Shown in pieces: positions 46,600 through 56,627 of a stretch of 64,000 nt of DNA; position 1 is the stretch's first letter, and every line of letters starts with the position of its first letter. A program made the position numbers and the translations under genes. This DNA comes from Schlesneria paludicola DSM 18645 (GTDB lineage: Bacteria; Planctomycetota; Planctomycetia; Planctomycetales; Planctomycetaceae). Under the pieces are notes generated by a model that saw only the letters and a program-made list of their open reading frames with translations, did not search any database and was not told the DNA's origin. Location of the stretch: the NCBI RefSeq assembly GCF_000255655.1, contig NZ_JH636435.1:3274676-3338675 (forward strand). The letters are read 5' to 3'.

Positions 46600-49149
46600 C
46601 TAAACCGGGCTGGAGCGACGCAGCGACGCGAAGAAATTGTTTGGCGTTGGCACAACCTCACGCAGAACGTCAGACGCGCGCGCCTTGTTCGACGGCATCG
46701 TCACAGCAACCCAAGCCGAATCGCTGACGGTGGTGCCGCTGTAAGCTTCGATCTGGAATTGATAGCCCGTTCCCCCACTCATCCCAGTGATGTTCAGACT
46801 GGTGACGTTCGCCGAAACGGCGCCCAGCAAGGTCCGGACGCCTCCGCTCAAGTAGTACACCCGATACCCTTGCGTCCCCGCGACGGCCGTCCACGTTAGC
46901 AGTGCAGTGCTGGCTGAGGTCGCACGCACGGTGACAGTGGGTGCGTTCAGCGTCACCGATGGCATCGTGACACTGACGACGGCCGAGTCAGCGACCGTTG
47001 AACTGTTATAAGCTTCAACCTTGAATGAGACCCGGCTTCCGGCGGTGATCCCGGTCACCTGAACGGCTGTCGTGGACGAACTGACCGTCCCCAACAAGTA
47101 AGACTGAGTTCCGATCACCTGGAAAATGCGATACCCCTGGGTTCCCGACACCGCATTCCACGACAGTTTGGCCGCTGTCGTGGACAACGCCACCACGATC
47201 ACATTCTGAGGCGACGCCAAGGTCGCCCCGATCGTGAATGTGCTGGAAACCGCCGAGATCAACGCACCGTCGCTTGCCCGCAACGTGTAGGTTCCTGTCG
47301 TCGCGAGGATCAGCTTGTTGAACGTCGCGACCCCATTTACCGCCTGCACACTGACCGTGCTCGTATTGGCCAATGCCCCGGGTCCGCTCGCGACGGAAAT
47401 TGTGATCGTTGAATGATCGGCCGTCACCACGTTTCCAAACGAATCCTCGACAGCAACGGTCACCGGTGCCAATGTCTGGCCTGTGACCGTATTGGCAGGT
47501 CCCGTCAAAAAGACCACTTTCGAGGCGCTCGCAGGTGAGACCGTCAAGCTGCCCGAGACGGCGGCGGCCATGTTACCGTCGCTGGCACTCAGCTTATACG
47601 TTCCGGCTGTGTTCAGCACGAGATTATTGAACGTCGCCACTCCATTTACGGCGCGGACGCTGACCGTGCTGCTGCTGGTAAAACTTCCCGGCCCACTGGA
47701 GATTGACAACGTGACAATCGAATTGTCGGTCGTCACGACTTGACCGTCCGCGTTCTGAATCTGCACCTTCAGGGTCGGTGACAGCACCTGACCGGCCGTA
47801 CCCGTCACAGGCGAACTTTGGAAAACGAGTTTCGATGTGGAAGTGGTCGTGCCACTCAACGCGTTGACCAGGACATTCACAACCGGACTTCCCAGTCCGG
47901 TGACCAAGTCATACCCGGCCCCGGCCGTGTAACCGTTGCTGCCACTCGTAACATCATGGAACGCGGACGGCGTTGTCTTACTGAGGTTGTACAGCATGGG
48001 CAGCGTCTGCGTCGCGCCGTCGAGCGAACTCAAGCCGCTTTGTGAGCGAGCCTGATCCACGATCGCCACGATCGCTCCCCACGACGGCGCCGAAAAACTG
48101 GTTCCGCCCACTTGCGCCCAGGGACTGCTTGACCCATTTGAAAAGGACGAATAGACCGCGACACCCGTATTCGGATCGGCATCGAATGAAACATCGGGAG
48201 CGGATCGTTTGGTTGTCGTTTGAGTCACAATCCCGTTCTGATAGGTCGGCTGGGATTCGTATTGGCTGACCCCGCCACCACTACCAGACCAGCCAGATTC
48301 AGAAATGTAGGCTGCCGATGATCCCAACGTCAGCGTCGTTCCGCCCACCGCAATGACATTCCGCGAGTAAGCCGGAAAGCCACCCGGTGCACCGTTATCT
48401 CCCGTCGACGCAACAAAGGTCACCCCCTGATGTCCCGCCGGTGTGGTGAAGACCGAATCGTACGAGGCTTCGGACGAGAATTCCCCGCCGCCCCAACTCA
48501 TCGAAACCACGGACACTCCGGGCATACCGGCCGCTGTATGCACGGCCGCCAACAGGTCGGCATAGCTGGCGCTGTTGGCCTCAACCAGCACAATCTTTGC
48601 GGCGGGAGCCAGTGCATGTGCCCATTCGACGTCCAACGCCGCTTCGAGTTCCCACCCTTTGGTCGGATCGGTCTGTGGCAAACCGGTCGTGCTGCCTGTC
48701 TGAGACACGATCGTCAAACTGGGGGGATCGGCAAGGCCGAATGCACGGTCGAACGCTTGCAAGTCGGCCAGCATCGTCGGCGAATGGTAAGCATCCACAA
48801 TCGCGATCGTCTGCCCTGCTCCGTTCGCCCCACTCGAAAGCGAAAGCTTGTTGAAGCCATACGCTGCTTGAATCTGGCTGGGCGAATATCCGGTAGGCCC
48901 GGTCGAGGCGTACGCTTGGGCGGGCCCCGCACTCGGTACGACTTCATACGTCGGCGTCGCGATCAGTTTCGCGAGGACACCGTCCGCCGACATCAAAATA
49001 CGCGGTTCAATCCGCTCAATTTCCAACGCGATCGCGCCCGATGCGTAGGGGAACAGTCCATGTCCCGGGTGCCGCCGCGGCGATCGTGCCGAATGTCGTG
49101 TACGAGCTCGATCCCACTGCGCCATCAGAAGGACAACGTATCTGTTCAT
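46600..49149 (-). CDS. LEPR-type sedolisin-like (S53) surface protease with Ig-like and Fn3 repeats
   Basis: 849 residues from ATG 49149 (in-frame starts further up). Residues ~46-57 (RIEPRILMSADG) form the LEPR-type N-terminal motif seen on large planctomycete surface proteins. The S53 domain (~108-433) has Glu169-x3-Asp173, the oxyanion Asp251 (STGDNGAPGG) and Ser351 (GGTSFSAPSW), with a Ca-site-like end HDVTSGSNGYTAGAGYDLVT. No prodomain is present. Two Ig-like repeats (~435-640) and two fibronectin-III repeats (~640-830) follow. An extracellular acid-protease-like enzyme. Confidence 0.88.
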   Translation of the reverse strand: MNRYVVLLMAQWDRARTRHSARSPRRHPGHGLFPYASGAIALEIERIEPRILMSADGVLAKLIATPTYEVVPSAGPAQAYASTGPTGYSPSQIQAAYGFNKLSLSSGANGAGQTIAIVDAYHSPTMLADLQAFDRAFGLADPPSLTIVSQTGSTTGLPQTDPTKGWELEAALDVEWAHALAPAAKIVLVEANSASYADLLAAVHTAAGMPGVSVVSMSWGGGEFSSEASYDSVFTTPAGHQGVTFVASTGDNGAPGGFPAYSRNVIAVGGTTLTLGSSAAYISESGWSGSGGGVSQYESQPTYQNGIVTQTTTKRSAPDVSFDADPNTGVAVYSSFSNGSSSPWAQVGGTSFSAPSWGAIVAIVDQARSQSGLSSLDGATQTLPMLYNLSKTTPSAFHDVTSGSNGYTAGAGYDLVTGLGSPVVNVLVNALSGTTTSTSKLVFQSSPVTGTAGQVLSPTLKVQIQNADGQVVTTDNSIVTLSISSGPGSFTSSSTVSVRAVNGVATFNNLVLNTAGTYKLSASDGNMAAAVSGSLTVSPASASKVVFLTGPANTVTGQTLAPVTVAVEDSFGNVVTADHSTITISVASGPGALANTSTVSVQAVNGVATFNKLILATTGTYTLRASDGALISAVSSTFTIGATLASPQNVIVVALSTTAAKLSWNAVSGTQGYRIFQVIGTQSYLLGTVSSSTTAVQVTGITAGSRVSFKVEAYNSSTVADSAVVSVTMPSVTLNAPTVTVRATSASTALLTWTAVAGTQGYRVYYLSGGVRTLLGAVSANVTSLNITGMSGGTGYQFQIEAYSGTTVSDSAWVAVTMPSNKARASDVLREVVPTPNNFFASLRRSSPV

Positions 49150-49452
49150 CTCAGTCATTCCGCGAAAAGTGACAGAACTCGCCTGACACGGATCACCGGA
49201 AGCTTGACTCAAACTGTCGTCCGGTGAATCGATCGAAAGCGGCCTACCTCGTTCCGTCGAGATTGACTCAACAGTACTTATCGTCAATTCAGCGAGGTTT
49301 GGAAGAAACCCAATGAGGTGAGCCCGTAGAGTCGAACATAGCACTCAATTTGGTCACCGTTCACCTGGATCACAAGCTCACGTTTCTTGCTTCCACGACA
49401 GCTTTCTTCGCGCGACTCATTTGGGCGTGCCCCGAGATTCGTCGGCACTCCT
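49150..49452. other. intergenic region, no gene
   Basis: Upstream region of the sedolisin gene. Its N-terminal frame extends further up (to 49344) but those residues match no signal type, so the gene probably starts at 49149. No promoter recognised. Confidence 0.4.
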
Positions 49453-49577
49453 CGTTACCACGCTCCCACTTGGCAACGCTTCCGGCACATCGAAAATGCG
49501 CATGTCGTCCCAGACCACTTTCCGACTCGACAGAGGTGAAAATCGACAGAGGCGTCACCAATCGGGAGCTTGGTGAC
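49453..49577. repeat. dispersed palindromic repeat, family 1 copy C (diverged)
   Basis: Left arm CGTTACCACGCTCCC/ACTTGGCAACG (49453-49478) and right arm GTCACCAATCGGGAGCTTGGTGAC (imperfect palindrome, 49554-49577, shortened here by reference). The spacer contains GAGGTGAAAA as in copy B. Mutations in the palindrome mark it as the oldest copy. Confidence 0.65.
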
Positions 49578-49854
49578 AAAGAAAAACGAGAAAACGTTCC
49601 TGCGTCGCGACAAGGAAATACGCATGAAACACGCCACAAAGCAACACCACAACTCATTACAAAAAAACAACTTACACAAACAAAAAAACGCCGAACGATG
49701 ATTAAACGACGACGAAGAAGACCAAAATCTCAAAAACTTCCGACAAACCGTGTCACAGCCATGTCATGCGGAAGTATGGGTGGCATCCGGCGAACATGAC
49801 ACAAAAAAACGAGTTCGCCAAACCACACCTGATTCAAGACCAAGGAACGCCAAC
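49578..49854. other. A-rich leader
   Basis: A-rich, G-poor plus-strand tract (many AAAAAC and CAAAC words) between repeat C and the small exported protein. No gene is supported. Confidence 0.4.
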
Positions 49855-50466
49855 ATGCTGAAAGAAATCGTCTCGACCCTCGCTGCCGTTTGCACCGCCA
49901 TGACTGCCGGAGACACATTTGGCCAAGACTTGAATGCGATGAACGCCGCGTTCAACGCCCGCTTGAATGGTCAGATGCAGGCAACGACAAACAACATTGT
50001 CCAATCGAACATGAACAATCCTTACGTTCGCCAGATGTATCTTCAGTACCAGCAGCAAGGCGGACGCCTCGACTTCCCCAGCTACTGCTTCCGCTATGCT
50101 GAAACAGGCGGATTCACACCTGAAGGGACGGCGCGAGCGATCCAATCACAACAAATGATTCATCAGCGCGATCAGGCGAACATGAACGCCTACCTGCAAT
50201 ACTCGGCGCAGCTTCAGCGTGATACGAACGACTACCGCAATGCTGTCCAAGACAAGTGGGCCCGCCAACGCGGTGAGAACTTATCGGCACAGGCGACATA
50301 TGTCAGTGGTTCTGATGGCTCAAGCTATCAACTGCCCACGAATGCGACACCTGGCCAAATTTTCCAGGACCGTGCCAGTGGGAACTATTTCGGCATGGAC
50401 ATCCACGGCCAATACTGGATGAGCAACGGTCAAGGCTGGTGGCAGCCATTGACTTACCGTCAGTAA
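49855..50466 (+). CDS. small exported protein, unknown function
   Basis: 203 residues from ATG 49855 (CAAGGAACG site). Signal peptide MLKEIVSTLAAVCTAMTAGDTFGQ. The mature part is Gln/Asn/Tyr/Met rich, with helical stretches (NAAFNARLNGQMQATTNNIVQ) and a C-terminal beta region containing SGNYFGMDIHGQYWMSNGQGW. No catalytic motif. Prion-like Q/N composition may favour self-assembly, but this is inference. Terminator hairpin follows. Confidence 0.75.
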   Translation: MLKEIVSTLAAVCTAMTAGDTFGQDLNAMNAAFNARLNGQMQATTNNIVQSNMNNPYVRQMYLQYQQQGGRLDFPSYCFRYAETGGFTPEGTARAIQSQQMIHQRDQANMNAYLQYSAQLQRDTNDYRNAVQDKWARQRGENLSAQATYVSGSDGSSYQLPTNATPGQIFQDRASGNYFGMDIHGQYWMSNGQGWWQPLTYRQ

Positions 50467-50496
50467 CTTAAAGTGATGTCTGTCGTGGACTGACAT

Positions 50497-50528
50497 GGGT
50501 CGCATACGAACGTACGCGACCCCTTTTC
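50497..50528 (+). terminator. terminator hairpin
   Basis: GGGTCGC (50497-50503) and GCGACCC (50516-50522) pair; CTTTTCG follows. It is 31 bases after the stop of the exported protein gene and converges with the sigma-factor gene's end. Confidence 0.6.
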
Positions 50529-50572
50529 GTTCCCTGACAGGTTCGCGTCGATCAATCACGCAGGCCAACCTG

Positions 50573-51304
50573 TCACTCCCCCTGAGACGCAGGCAAATCG
50601 TGACGCACAAAGTCGAGCAACCCCAGAGCGGAGAGTTCCTCCTCAAGGCTCGCAATCGACTCGGATTCCAATCCCGCACGAACTTCGTCGAACAGATGGG
50701 CTGCAAACCGCGTGCGAGCTCGTTTGAGGATCTGACGAAAATTGTCGGCTCGAATCGCGGTCCCCGTCTGATGGCTCAGTCGCTCGGCCAGTTCGTCAGA
50801 GTCAGCATCGGGGAATTCCATTTTCAATTTCAGGGCCTGATATCCAGCAGTTGACTTCCCCCCTTGATCCATCAGAAAGCGATTCCAGGCATGATCGAGT
50901 ACCGATTTCCGCCATTGATCTGTCCATTCACGATCCGCTGAATCTCCTGCATCCGAGCCGATCAGGTCGAGTTCGACATCAACCGTTTTTCTTCGTTGCG
51001 ATTTCTGCCATGCGGTTCGCGCCAGGTTCCGAATCGCCATTTTTAAAAAGTCGCGAAATCGCCCGAAGGAAGGATTGGCCCCTCCGAAGTCACCGCGCAT
51101 CAGCCGCAACAGGAGTTCTTGAGAGAGCTCGTCGGCCAAATCATCATTCCGCACGATCCCACCCACATACCTGCGAATCGCAGGCGAGTACCGCAAGACG
51201 AGCAACCGCCGGGCGTCGCTCGCCGATTCGGGCTGCCCCGAGGAATGCGCGTGCTGAATTAAGCTCCACCGCGTCTCAATGACTTCGATGATCTCTTCCG
51301 TCAT
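50573..51304 (-). CDS. ECF-type RNA polymerase sigma factor
   Basis: 243 residues. Sigma region 2 is visible as RYVGGIVRNDDLADELSQELLLRLMRGDF and RFRDFLKMAIRNLARTAW; the C-terminal half has helix-turn-helix-like residues (TGTAIRADNFRQILKRARTRFA) of region 4. No membrane segment. It lies 161 bases downstream of the Ser/Thr kinase on the same strand; sigma-kinase pairs are frequent in planctomycetes. Regulon unknown. Confidence 0.85.
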   Translation of the reverse strand: MTEEIIEVIETRWSLIQHAHSSGQPESASDARRLLVLRYSPAIRRYVGGIVRNDDLADELSQELLLRLMRGDFGGANPSFGRFRDFLKMAIRNLARTAWQKSQRRKTVDVELDLIGSDAGDSADREWTDQWRKSVLDHAWNRFLMDQGGKSTAGYQALKLKMEFPDADSDELAERLSHQTGTAIRADNFRQILKRARTRFAAHLFDEVRAGLESESIASLEEELSALGLLDFVRHDLPASQGE

Positions 51305-51465
51305 CTGCAGAGTCCACTTGCAAGGTCTTCACAGGTTCTTTTCACAGTTTTTGCCGTGTCAAAACGGAAATCCGGCAAACAGGCACATTGCATTCACGAC
51401 CTGATGGCGGCTTTGCATCTGTACGCAGCCAGTCGCCATGATCTCAAAGGGCAACGAGATTGATT

Positions 51466-53745
51466 CTAATCCGACTTCGGCCGAGTCGCTTCAATCTGCA
51501 TGAGAAATCTGGGAATCGCGTCCCGCATCGTGAGGGCTTCCACATGCTCAGGATTGAGCTGCAGCATGGCCTGCACGTGCAGATCGGCACGTTTCAGCCG
51601 TTCGACAGCAACATCAACCTGTCCGAGCGAGTGGGCCAGGGACGCGGACCGAATCAATCCCACGGCCAGCGGCAATCGATAGGTCAGATCGTCCGGAAAG
51701 TCACGGACCAGCCCTTCAAACAACCCCAGCGACGTGGCATAGCCCTCAAGCCCCGTCGATGGATCGTTCTGCTTTTCGCGAATCCGCGCCGCATCGAACG
51801 CGAGCTGCGCCTGCTCAAATCGCAGTGCCCGACGATTACCGTCTGTCTCGGTTGTACCAAGCTGCGAAAGTGCGTCCTGCAAGATCGTTTCCGCCGCTGG
51901 AATGTCGTTCACCATGGCCAGCCCTTGCGCCAGGACGCGTTGCGCCTGAACCAGCCACAATCGTGCATCGGCTTTGCGGCCCGGATTGGATTCTGATTGC
52001 CAGTAACGGCGGGCCAATTCAACGCGTTCTCGTCCGGCGGCAACATACGCGGACAGGTCATTCGACTGCATCGCGGCGTTCATCGACTCTTGCGTGAAAA
52101 GACTGGCCAGCTTCAGAACCTCAGGTTCGCCCGGATGCTGGTCCAGCAACGTCTGCACGGCGCGAGTGACATCCGCATCGCCATCGCCGGGCTCGTTCTG
52201 ATCGAGCGCGAAGACATCACGCCGGGTCGGGTTTCGCTGATCCAACATCAATTTCAAGCGAGTGATGTTCAGCTTCAAATCATCGGGATACCGCGCAAGC
52301 GCTGTTTTGAGCGCCGATTGAAGCTCTTGGAAGATTGCAGCCACGCGTTCACGATCTCCGTGGAGCCACTCCAGCAACAGATGCTGATAGAGACTATCGA
52401 CATAACGATGCGCGACCTCCAAATCGTCTGGTTGCATCTGGATCAGGCGACGATTCAACTCGACCGAATCGTGACTGGTTTCAAGCATGACTTTCGTCGC
52501 CTGCGGAACCTCGTACAGATTGTCGCGAACGCGGTTCACGATCCGATCGAGCGACTCCTTGGTCAAATCACGAGCATCGGTGATCGCGCGATTGGCGTCA
52601 CTTAAGCGTTGATTCGCCTGCGACAATTCCTGGTTCCCTTGCGCAACCTGACGATAGGCCGATTCGAGGAGGACCAAACCGATCATGGCTGCAATTCCTG
52701 ATGCCGCAAACACGGCGATTGCCGCTGTTTTCCAGGGATTTCGAGCAGCCCATTTTTTGAGTCGTTGCCATGTCGACGCCGGCTTGGCAAGGATCGGACG
52801 TCCATCGAGGAAGCGAGCCAAATCGTTGGCCAACTCGTCGGCAGACAAGTATCGCCGTGACGATCGCTTCTCAAGACATTTCAAACAAATCGTCTCGAGA
52901 TCGTGGGGAACCGTCGGCTGCAAAGTTCGCGGCGAAGGAGGATCTTCCGAAAGCAATAACATGATCGTTTCGACACTGTCCGCCCCCAGGAACGGTGGGC
53001 GGCCGGTCAGAAGCTCATACAGAATTGCTCCAAGTGAATAGATGTCGACACCCGGCCCCGGTCGCGTCACCATGCCCGAGGCCTGTTCGGGGGCCATATA
53101 CGCAGGCGTTCCCATGATTTGTCCCGTACGCGTCAGACGACTATCGGCCGCAATGCGTCGCGCCAGGCCGAAATCCGTAATTCGTAGGGCTGCTGCATTC
53201 ACAATGGGAACTTGTGAACTCAAATCGGTCACACGGCCAATTTGTGTCGTACGCATCCCTACTGAAATGGAATGACCGAGGTGATTCGCCTTTGTCGAAA
53301 CCGGGGATTGCGGTTCGATCGGAGCGTCGTCAATCAGAATATTGGCCGGCTTCAAGTCGCGGTGAACAATCCCCCCCTGATGTGCGACATGAACGGCGCG
53401 AGCGAGCGTCAGCAGAATTTCTGCGGCGGTCTTCCCCGTCACCGGTCGGCCAGACAGCCGATCCGCCAACGTCCCACCGCTCACAAACTCCATGACACAG
53501 AACGGCTGGTCCAATTCCGTTTTCGCAAACTCGAACAACCGGGCAATGTTCGGATGCGACAGACTCGCCACCGCTTTCACTTCCGATTCGAACCGAGACA
53601 CGAGTTCCGGATCTTCGGGGTCGATCAAAACTTTGATCGCGACGACCCGGCCCAAACGACGGTCGAGGCCTCGATAGACGCGACCCATTCCCCCGCGGCC
53701 AATCAATTCAGTGATTTCGAATCCTGGAACCACTGGCAGCGACAT
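51466..53745 (-). CDS. membrane Ser/Thr protein kinase
   Basis: 759 residues with GGGAAGACG upstream of ATG. Kinase domain ~8-310: GRGGMGRVY (P loop), AIKVL, HRDLKPANIL, DFGLARR, GTPAYMAPEQA. A ~45-residue Ser/Thr-rich insert sits between the HRD and DFG motifs. One membrane helix (~335-357, AAIAVFAASGIAAMIGLVLL) is followed by a helical coiled-coil and TPR-like C-terminal region. The kinase is cytosolic and the repeats face outside. Partner is likely the ECF sigma factor downstream. Confidence 0.93.
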   Translation of the reverse strand: MSLPVVPGFEITELIGRGGMGRVYRGLDRRLGRVVAIKVLIDPEDPELVSRFESEVKAVASLSHPNIARLFEFAKTELDQPFCVMEFVSGGTLADRLSGRPVTGKTAAEILLTLARAVHVAHQGGIVHRDLKPANILIDDAPIEPQSPVSTKANHLGHSISVGMRTTQIGRVTDLSSQVPIVNAAALRITDFGLARRIAADSRLTRTGQIMGTPAYMAPEQASGMVTRPGPGVDIYSLGAILYELLTGRPPFLGADSVETIMLLLSEDPPSPRTLQPTVPHDLETICLKCLEKRSSRRYLSADELANDLARFLDGRPILAKPASTWQRLKKWAARNPWKTAAIAVFAASGIAAMIGLVLLESAYRQVAQGNQELSQANQRLSDANRAITDARDLTKESLDRIVNRVRDNLYEVPQATKVMLETSHDSVELNRRLIQMQPDDLEVAHRYVDSLYQHLLLEWLHGDRERVAAIFQELQSALKTALARYPDDLKLNITRLKLMLDQRNPTRRDVFALDQNEPGDGDADVTRAVQTLLDQHPGEPEVLKLASLFTQESMNAAMQSNDLSAYVAAGRERVELARRYWQSESNPGRKADARLWLVQAQRVLAQGLAMVNDIPAAETILQDALSQLGTTETDGNRRALRFEQAQLAFDAARIREKQNDPSTGLEGYATSLGLFEGLVRDFPDDLTYRLPLAVGLIRSASLAHSLGQVDVAVERLKRADLHVQAMLQLNPEHVEALTMRDAIPRFLMQIEATRPKSD

Positions 53746-53855
53746 GCGACGTCTTCCCGGTTATCAAATCGCACTTCTCACCACGTCCCCTGAACCTATC
53801 CCAATTCGGATCGGGCATCGGCAACATCAAGGTTTTCAGTCGAAGACGACACCCA

Positions 53856-53887
53856 TTCAGGCCGCGCGAATGTTCACGCGGCCTGAA
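53856..53887 (-). terminator. hairpin between aminotransferase and kinase genes
   Basis: TTCAGGCCGCG (53856-53866) and CGCGGCCTGAA (53877-53887) are a perfect 11-bp stem with a 10-base loop. No T tract, but the position after the aminotransferase stop fits a terminator. Confidence 0.5.
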
Positions 53888-54037
53888 CTTCGCCGTTGTT
53901 GCCTCCCTCGATTACTGAGCCTCCCTCACCCTCGCGGCATTGTCTTGAATCCGATGGCAAGATCCGAGTGCGGGGGCGAATCGGGCGGCACAGCGATAAA
54001 GAGTTGAGTGTCGCTCGTTCGTCAATTCGATTGCAGC

Positions 54038-55303
54038 TCAACCAATCGTGTAAGGCTGAGACAGGCGATACTTCGGATTCTTCTCAAGATACGCCGCAAT
54101 CTTGTCGTTGCGCGAAATCGCAACCGGCAGGAAGTCGAGTGCCTGCTGCAGTCGCTCGTCCGGTTCGGCACAGCTGAATCGCAGGAAGCCGCCCCCGGCA
54201 TCCCCGAAGCACTCCCCACCCAGGCAGGCCACACCGAACTTCTCGTCCGCACCTTCCAAGAGATACAGGGCAAGACCATGACTGGTGATGCCAAGCTGGT
54301 TGCAAACAGGAGCCACGTTCGGAAAGACATAGAACGTGGCCGCAGGATCGAGTGATCGGAACCCGTCGAGCCGATTCAAACCGTTCGTGAGCAGCTCCAC
54401 TTTCTTCCGAAATTTCTGCATGACGGCGTCGCGTTCTGTCGTATCCCGCTCTAGTGCAGCCTTTCCGGCCAACTGCACGATCGGCGGCGTACACGAAAGA
54501 GTCGTGTTGATCATCTTTCCAATCGCGTCAGAGACTTCCACCGAAGCAACCGAGAAGCCCAGCCGCCAACCGCTCATGCTGTAGCTTTTGCTGAAGGTAT
54601 AAGCCGCCACGGACCGCTCCAGCATCCCCGGTTCGGCCAGCAGCGATTCATGCTTACCCTTCCAAACCATATGACAGTACGGTTCATCGCTGAAGACCGC
54701 GACGTTCGTTCCCTTCAACAGATCCGCCACGTCGCGCAAATCCTGACGTGTCATCACGCCACCCGTCGGATTGTGCGGCGAGTTAAAAAAGATCGCCTTG
54801 GGGGACGGATCGTTCTTCAAGAAGCTCTCGATCGCCGACATTTCCGGACGGAAGCCATTCGACTGTTTCAGCGGCGCCAATACAGGACGCGCATTGCGTC
54901 GCAGAATGTTCGGCAGATATGTCGGAAAAAAGGGACTGAAGACCAGCACGCCATCGCCGGGATTCAAGAACGCTTCGCAAAAATATTGTTCGAACACTTT
55001 CGCGCCGGGCGCGACCACGATATTCGCCGCTTCGGCCGGAATCTTGAATTCGTGCTTCACGAACGCCGCCGCCGCTTCGCGAAACTCGGGCAGACCGGGC
55101 GAAGGACAGTAATGCGATTTGTTCTGCTGAATTGCTTCAACGCCAGACGACTTCGCCGATGCGGTGCTGTCGAAAGGGCTGTCCCCAATCTCGAGCTCAA
55201 CAACATCCTTCCCTTTTGCTTTGAGTGCCTTGGCCACTGCCAGCACGTTAAACGCCGTTTCCACCGACAACGATTTCGCGAACTCACTGAGCTGAACGGA
55301 CAT
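54038..55303 (-). CDS. class I/II pyridoxal-phosphate aminotransferase
   Basis: 421 residues from ATG 55303. Fold-type I signatures: VVELEIGDSPFDS near the start, SPHNPTGGVM (PLP-contacting Asn), SDEPYCHMVW (Asp), and the PLP Schiff-base Lys in FSKSYSMSGWRLGF. Near the C-terminus is FLRFSCAEP (Arg binding the carboxylate). It transfers amino groups between an amino acid and a keto acid; aspartate- or aromatic-type specificity cannot be told. Lies 111 bases after the upstream hypothetical gene on the same strand. Confidence 0.92.
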   Translation of the reverse strand: MSVQLSEFAKSLSVETAFNVLAVAKALKAKGKDVVELEIGDSPFDSTASAKSSGVEAIQQNKSHYCPSPGLPEFREAAAAFVKHEFKIPAEAANIVVAPGAKVFEQYFCEAFLNPGDGVLVFSPFFPTYLPNILRRNARPVLAPLKQSNGFRPEMSAIESFLKNDPSPKAIFFNSPHNPTGGVMTRQDLRDVADLLKGTNVAVFSDEPYCHMVWKGKHESLLAEPGMLERSVAAYTFSKSYSMSGWRLGFSVASVEVSDAIGKMINTTLSCTPPIVQLAGKAALERDTTERDAVMQKFRKKVELLTNGLNRLDGFRSLDPAATFYVFPNVAPVCNQLGITSHGLALYLLEGADEKFGVACLGGECFGDAGGGFLRFSCAEPDERLQQALDFLPVAISRNDKIAAYLEKNPKYRLSQPYTIG

Positions 55304-55414
55304 AGACCGCGCTTTCCAGAAGAATGAGGAACATCGATTGAAGAAAAACGAATGACGAAGCTGGCCACCACACGACATCCGGGAACTCGGTCCCGTCGTG
55401 ACGATTCCGATCCG

Positions 55415-56158
55415 CTACTTCGTTGAAATCGCCAGTTGCAATGGTCGCAGCACCTGCTCGACCACGTATTTCTCAAGCAGAAATTCGCACTGAACCTTCA
55501 GTTCCGCCAAAGTCCCTTCGTAGGAACTGTCCGACTCAAGACTACCGTACTGGCGTACCGTGAAGAAGACGCTGATATGGTCTTCGGGATATTCGCCGCG
55601 ACGCACTTGATAAGCATTTGTCCGCGTTTCGATCATCAGGCGTGCCTGCCGGCGACAGGTTTCTTCCAATGCGATCGTCATCGTCGGCTCGTAGTTCAGC
55701 ACCTGCCGACCAGGAATGTCCATCAGACCGTCCAGCGCTGAACTGACGCCCAAAGCCTCGGCCACCAACTCGTCGTGGTTGCCGCGATAGTTAAAGTCAA
55801 ACCCCATCATGTAGTCGAGGGCTTCGCAGTCGAGCGAACTGACCGACAACATGTAAGGGACCAGTTCCAGCACCAGCTTATGCTGCTCAAAGGCATCGTC
55901 GATATCTGGCGGGTTGATGAAGCCGCTGCAGATCCGTCGTGGTTCAAGTGTCACCCAGCGTTGATGCCCCTGGTCTTTGTCTTCCTCCAGGACGTGATCG
56001 CCATTCTCACGTGTGTAGAAATTCCGCATGGTCGAGTATTTTTTGCGAACTCGCTCGAAGAAGCTCAGCGTCGTATCGCGACCGGCTGGCAGTGCCATTT
56101 CGGTATTCAGATTCATGTTGACGTAAAAATCGTCCGCAAGACTGGTGTAGGCAGTCAT
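55415..56158 (-). CDS. conserved-looking hypothetical protein
   Basis: 247 residues from ATG 56158 (GGAAGACG upstream). Mixed alpha/beta sequence with FFERVRKKYSTMRNFYTRENG, a central DCEALDYMMGFDFNYRGNHDELVAEAL, and MTIALEETCRRQARLMIETRTNAYQVR. No signal peptide or metal motif. The size and position before an aminotransferase suggest an operon. I cannot name a family. Confidence 0.75.
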   Translation of the reverse strand: MTAYTSLADDFYVNMNLNTEMALPAGRDTTLSFFERVRKKYSTMRNFYTRENGDHVLEEDKDQGHQRWVTLEPRRICSGFINPPDIDDAFEQHKLVLELVPYMLSVSSLDCEALDYMMGFDFNYRGNHDELVAEALGVSSALDGLMDIPGRQVLNYEPTMTIALEETCRRQARLMIETRTNAYQVRRGEYPEDHISVFFTVRQYGSLESDSSYEGTLAELKVQCEFLLEKYVVEQVLRPLQLAISTK

Positions 56159-56627
56159 CAGCGTCTTCCTCAAAAAGCCAAACGTGCAGACACATCCGCA
56201 AAATTCATTCGAAATGCGATCCACCGCCACACGATGTCACAGCTTGAACGATTCGACACGACGTGTACTTCGGATTCTGTCACCGACAAACCCACTCAAT
56301 GTTCCAGGACGAGACATCCACGTCGAATGACGTGTGACGCCACCAGCAGTTGTTCAAACGAACATTTCGTGAGAGTTGTCCGACGAGGGAGAATTTACGA
56401 CCATTTCCCTACACCGGCACGCATTGTATAGGTCGGTGGAACAGGGGTCAAAGAGACCAAGCCCTCATCGGCCTGATTTCATCTCCTGATGCAATAATCG
56501 CTTGCGACTTTCGGAAAGGCTTGGAATCGCATTGAAACCATGGGAACAGGACGCGCCTGACGTCGTGACGAATACCCGACCTCACGCGCGTTCCGCCAGC
56601 AATTCCACTCGAGGAAGGAACCAGATC
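56159..56627. other. divergent intergenic region
   Basis: A plus-strand frame extends upstream of the alkyltransferase gene to 56502, but those codons do not fit the protein family. No gene, repeat or clear promoter recognised. Confidence 0.45.
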
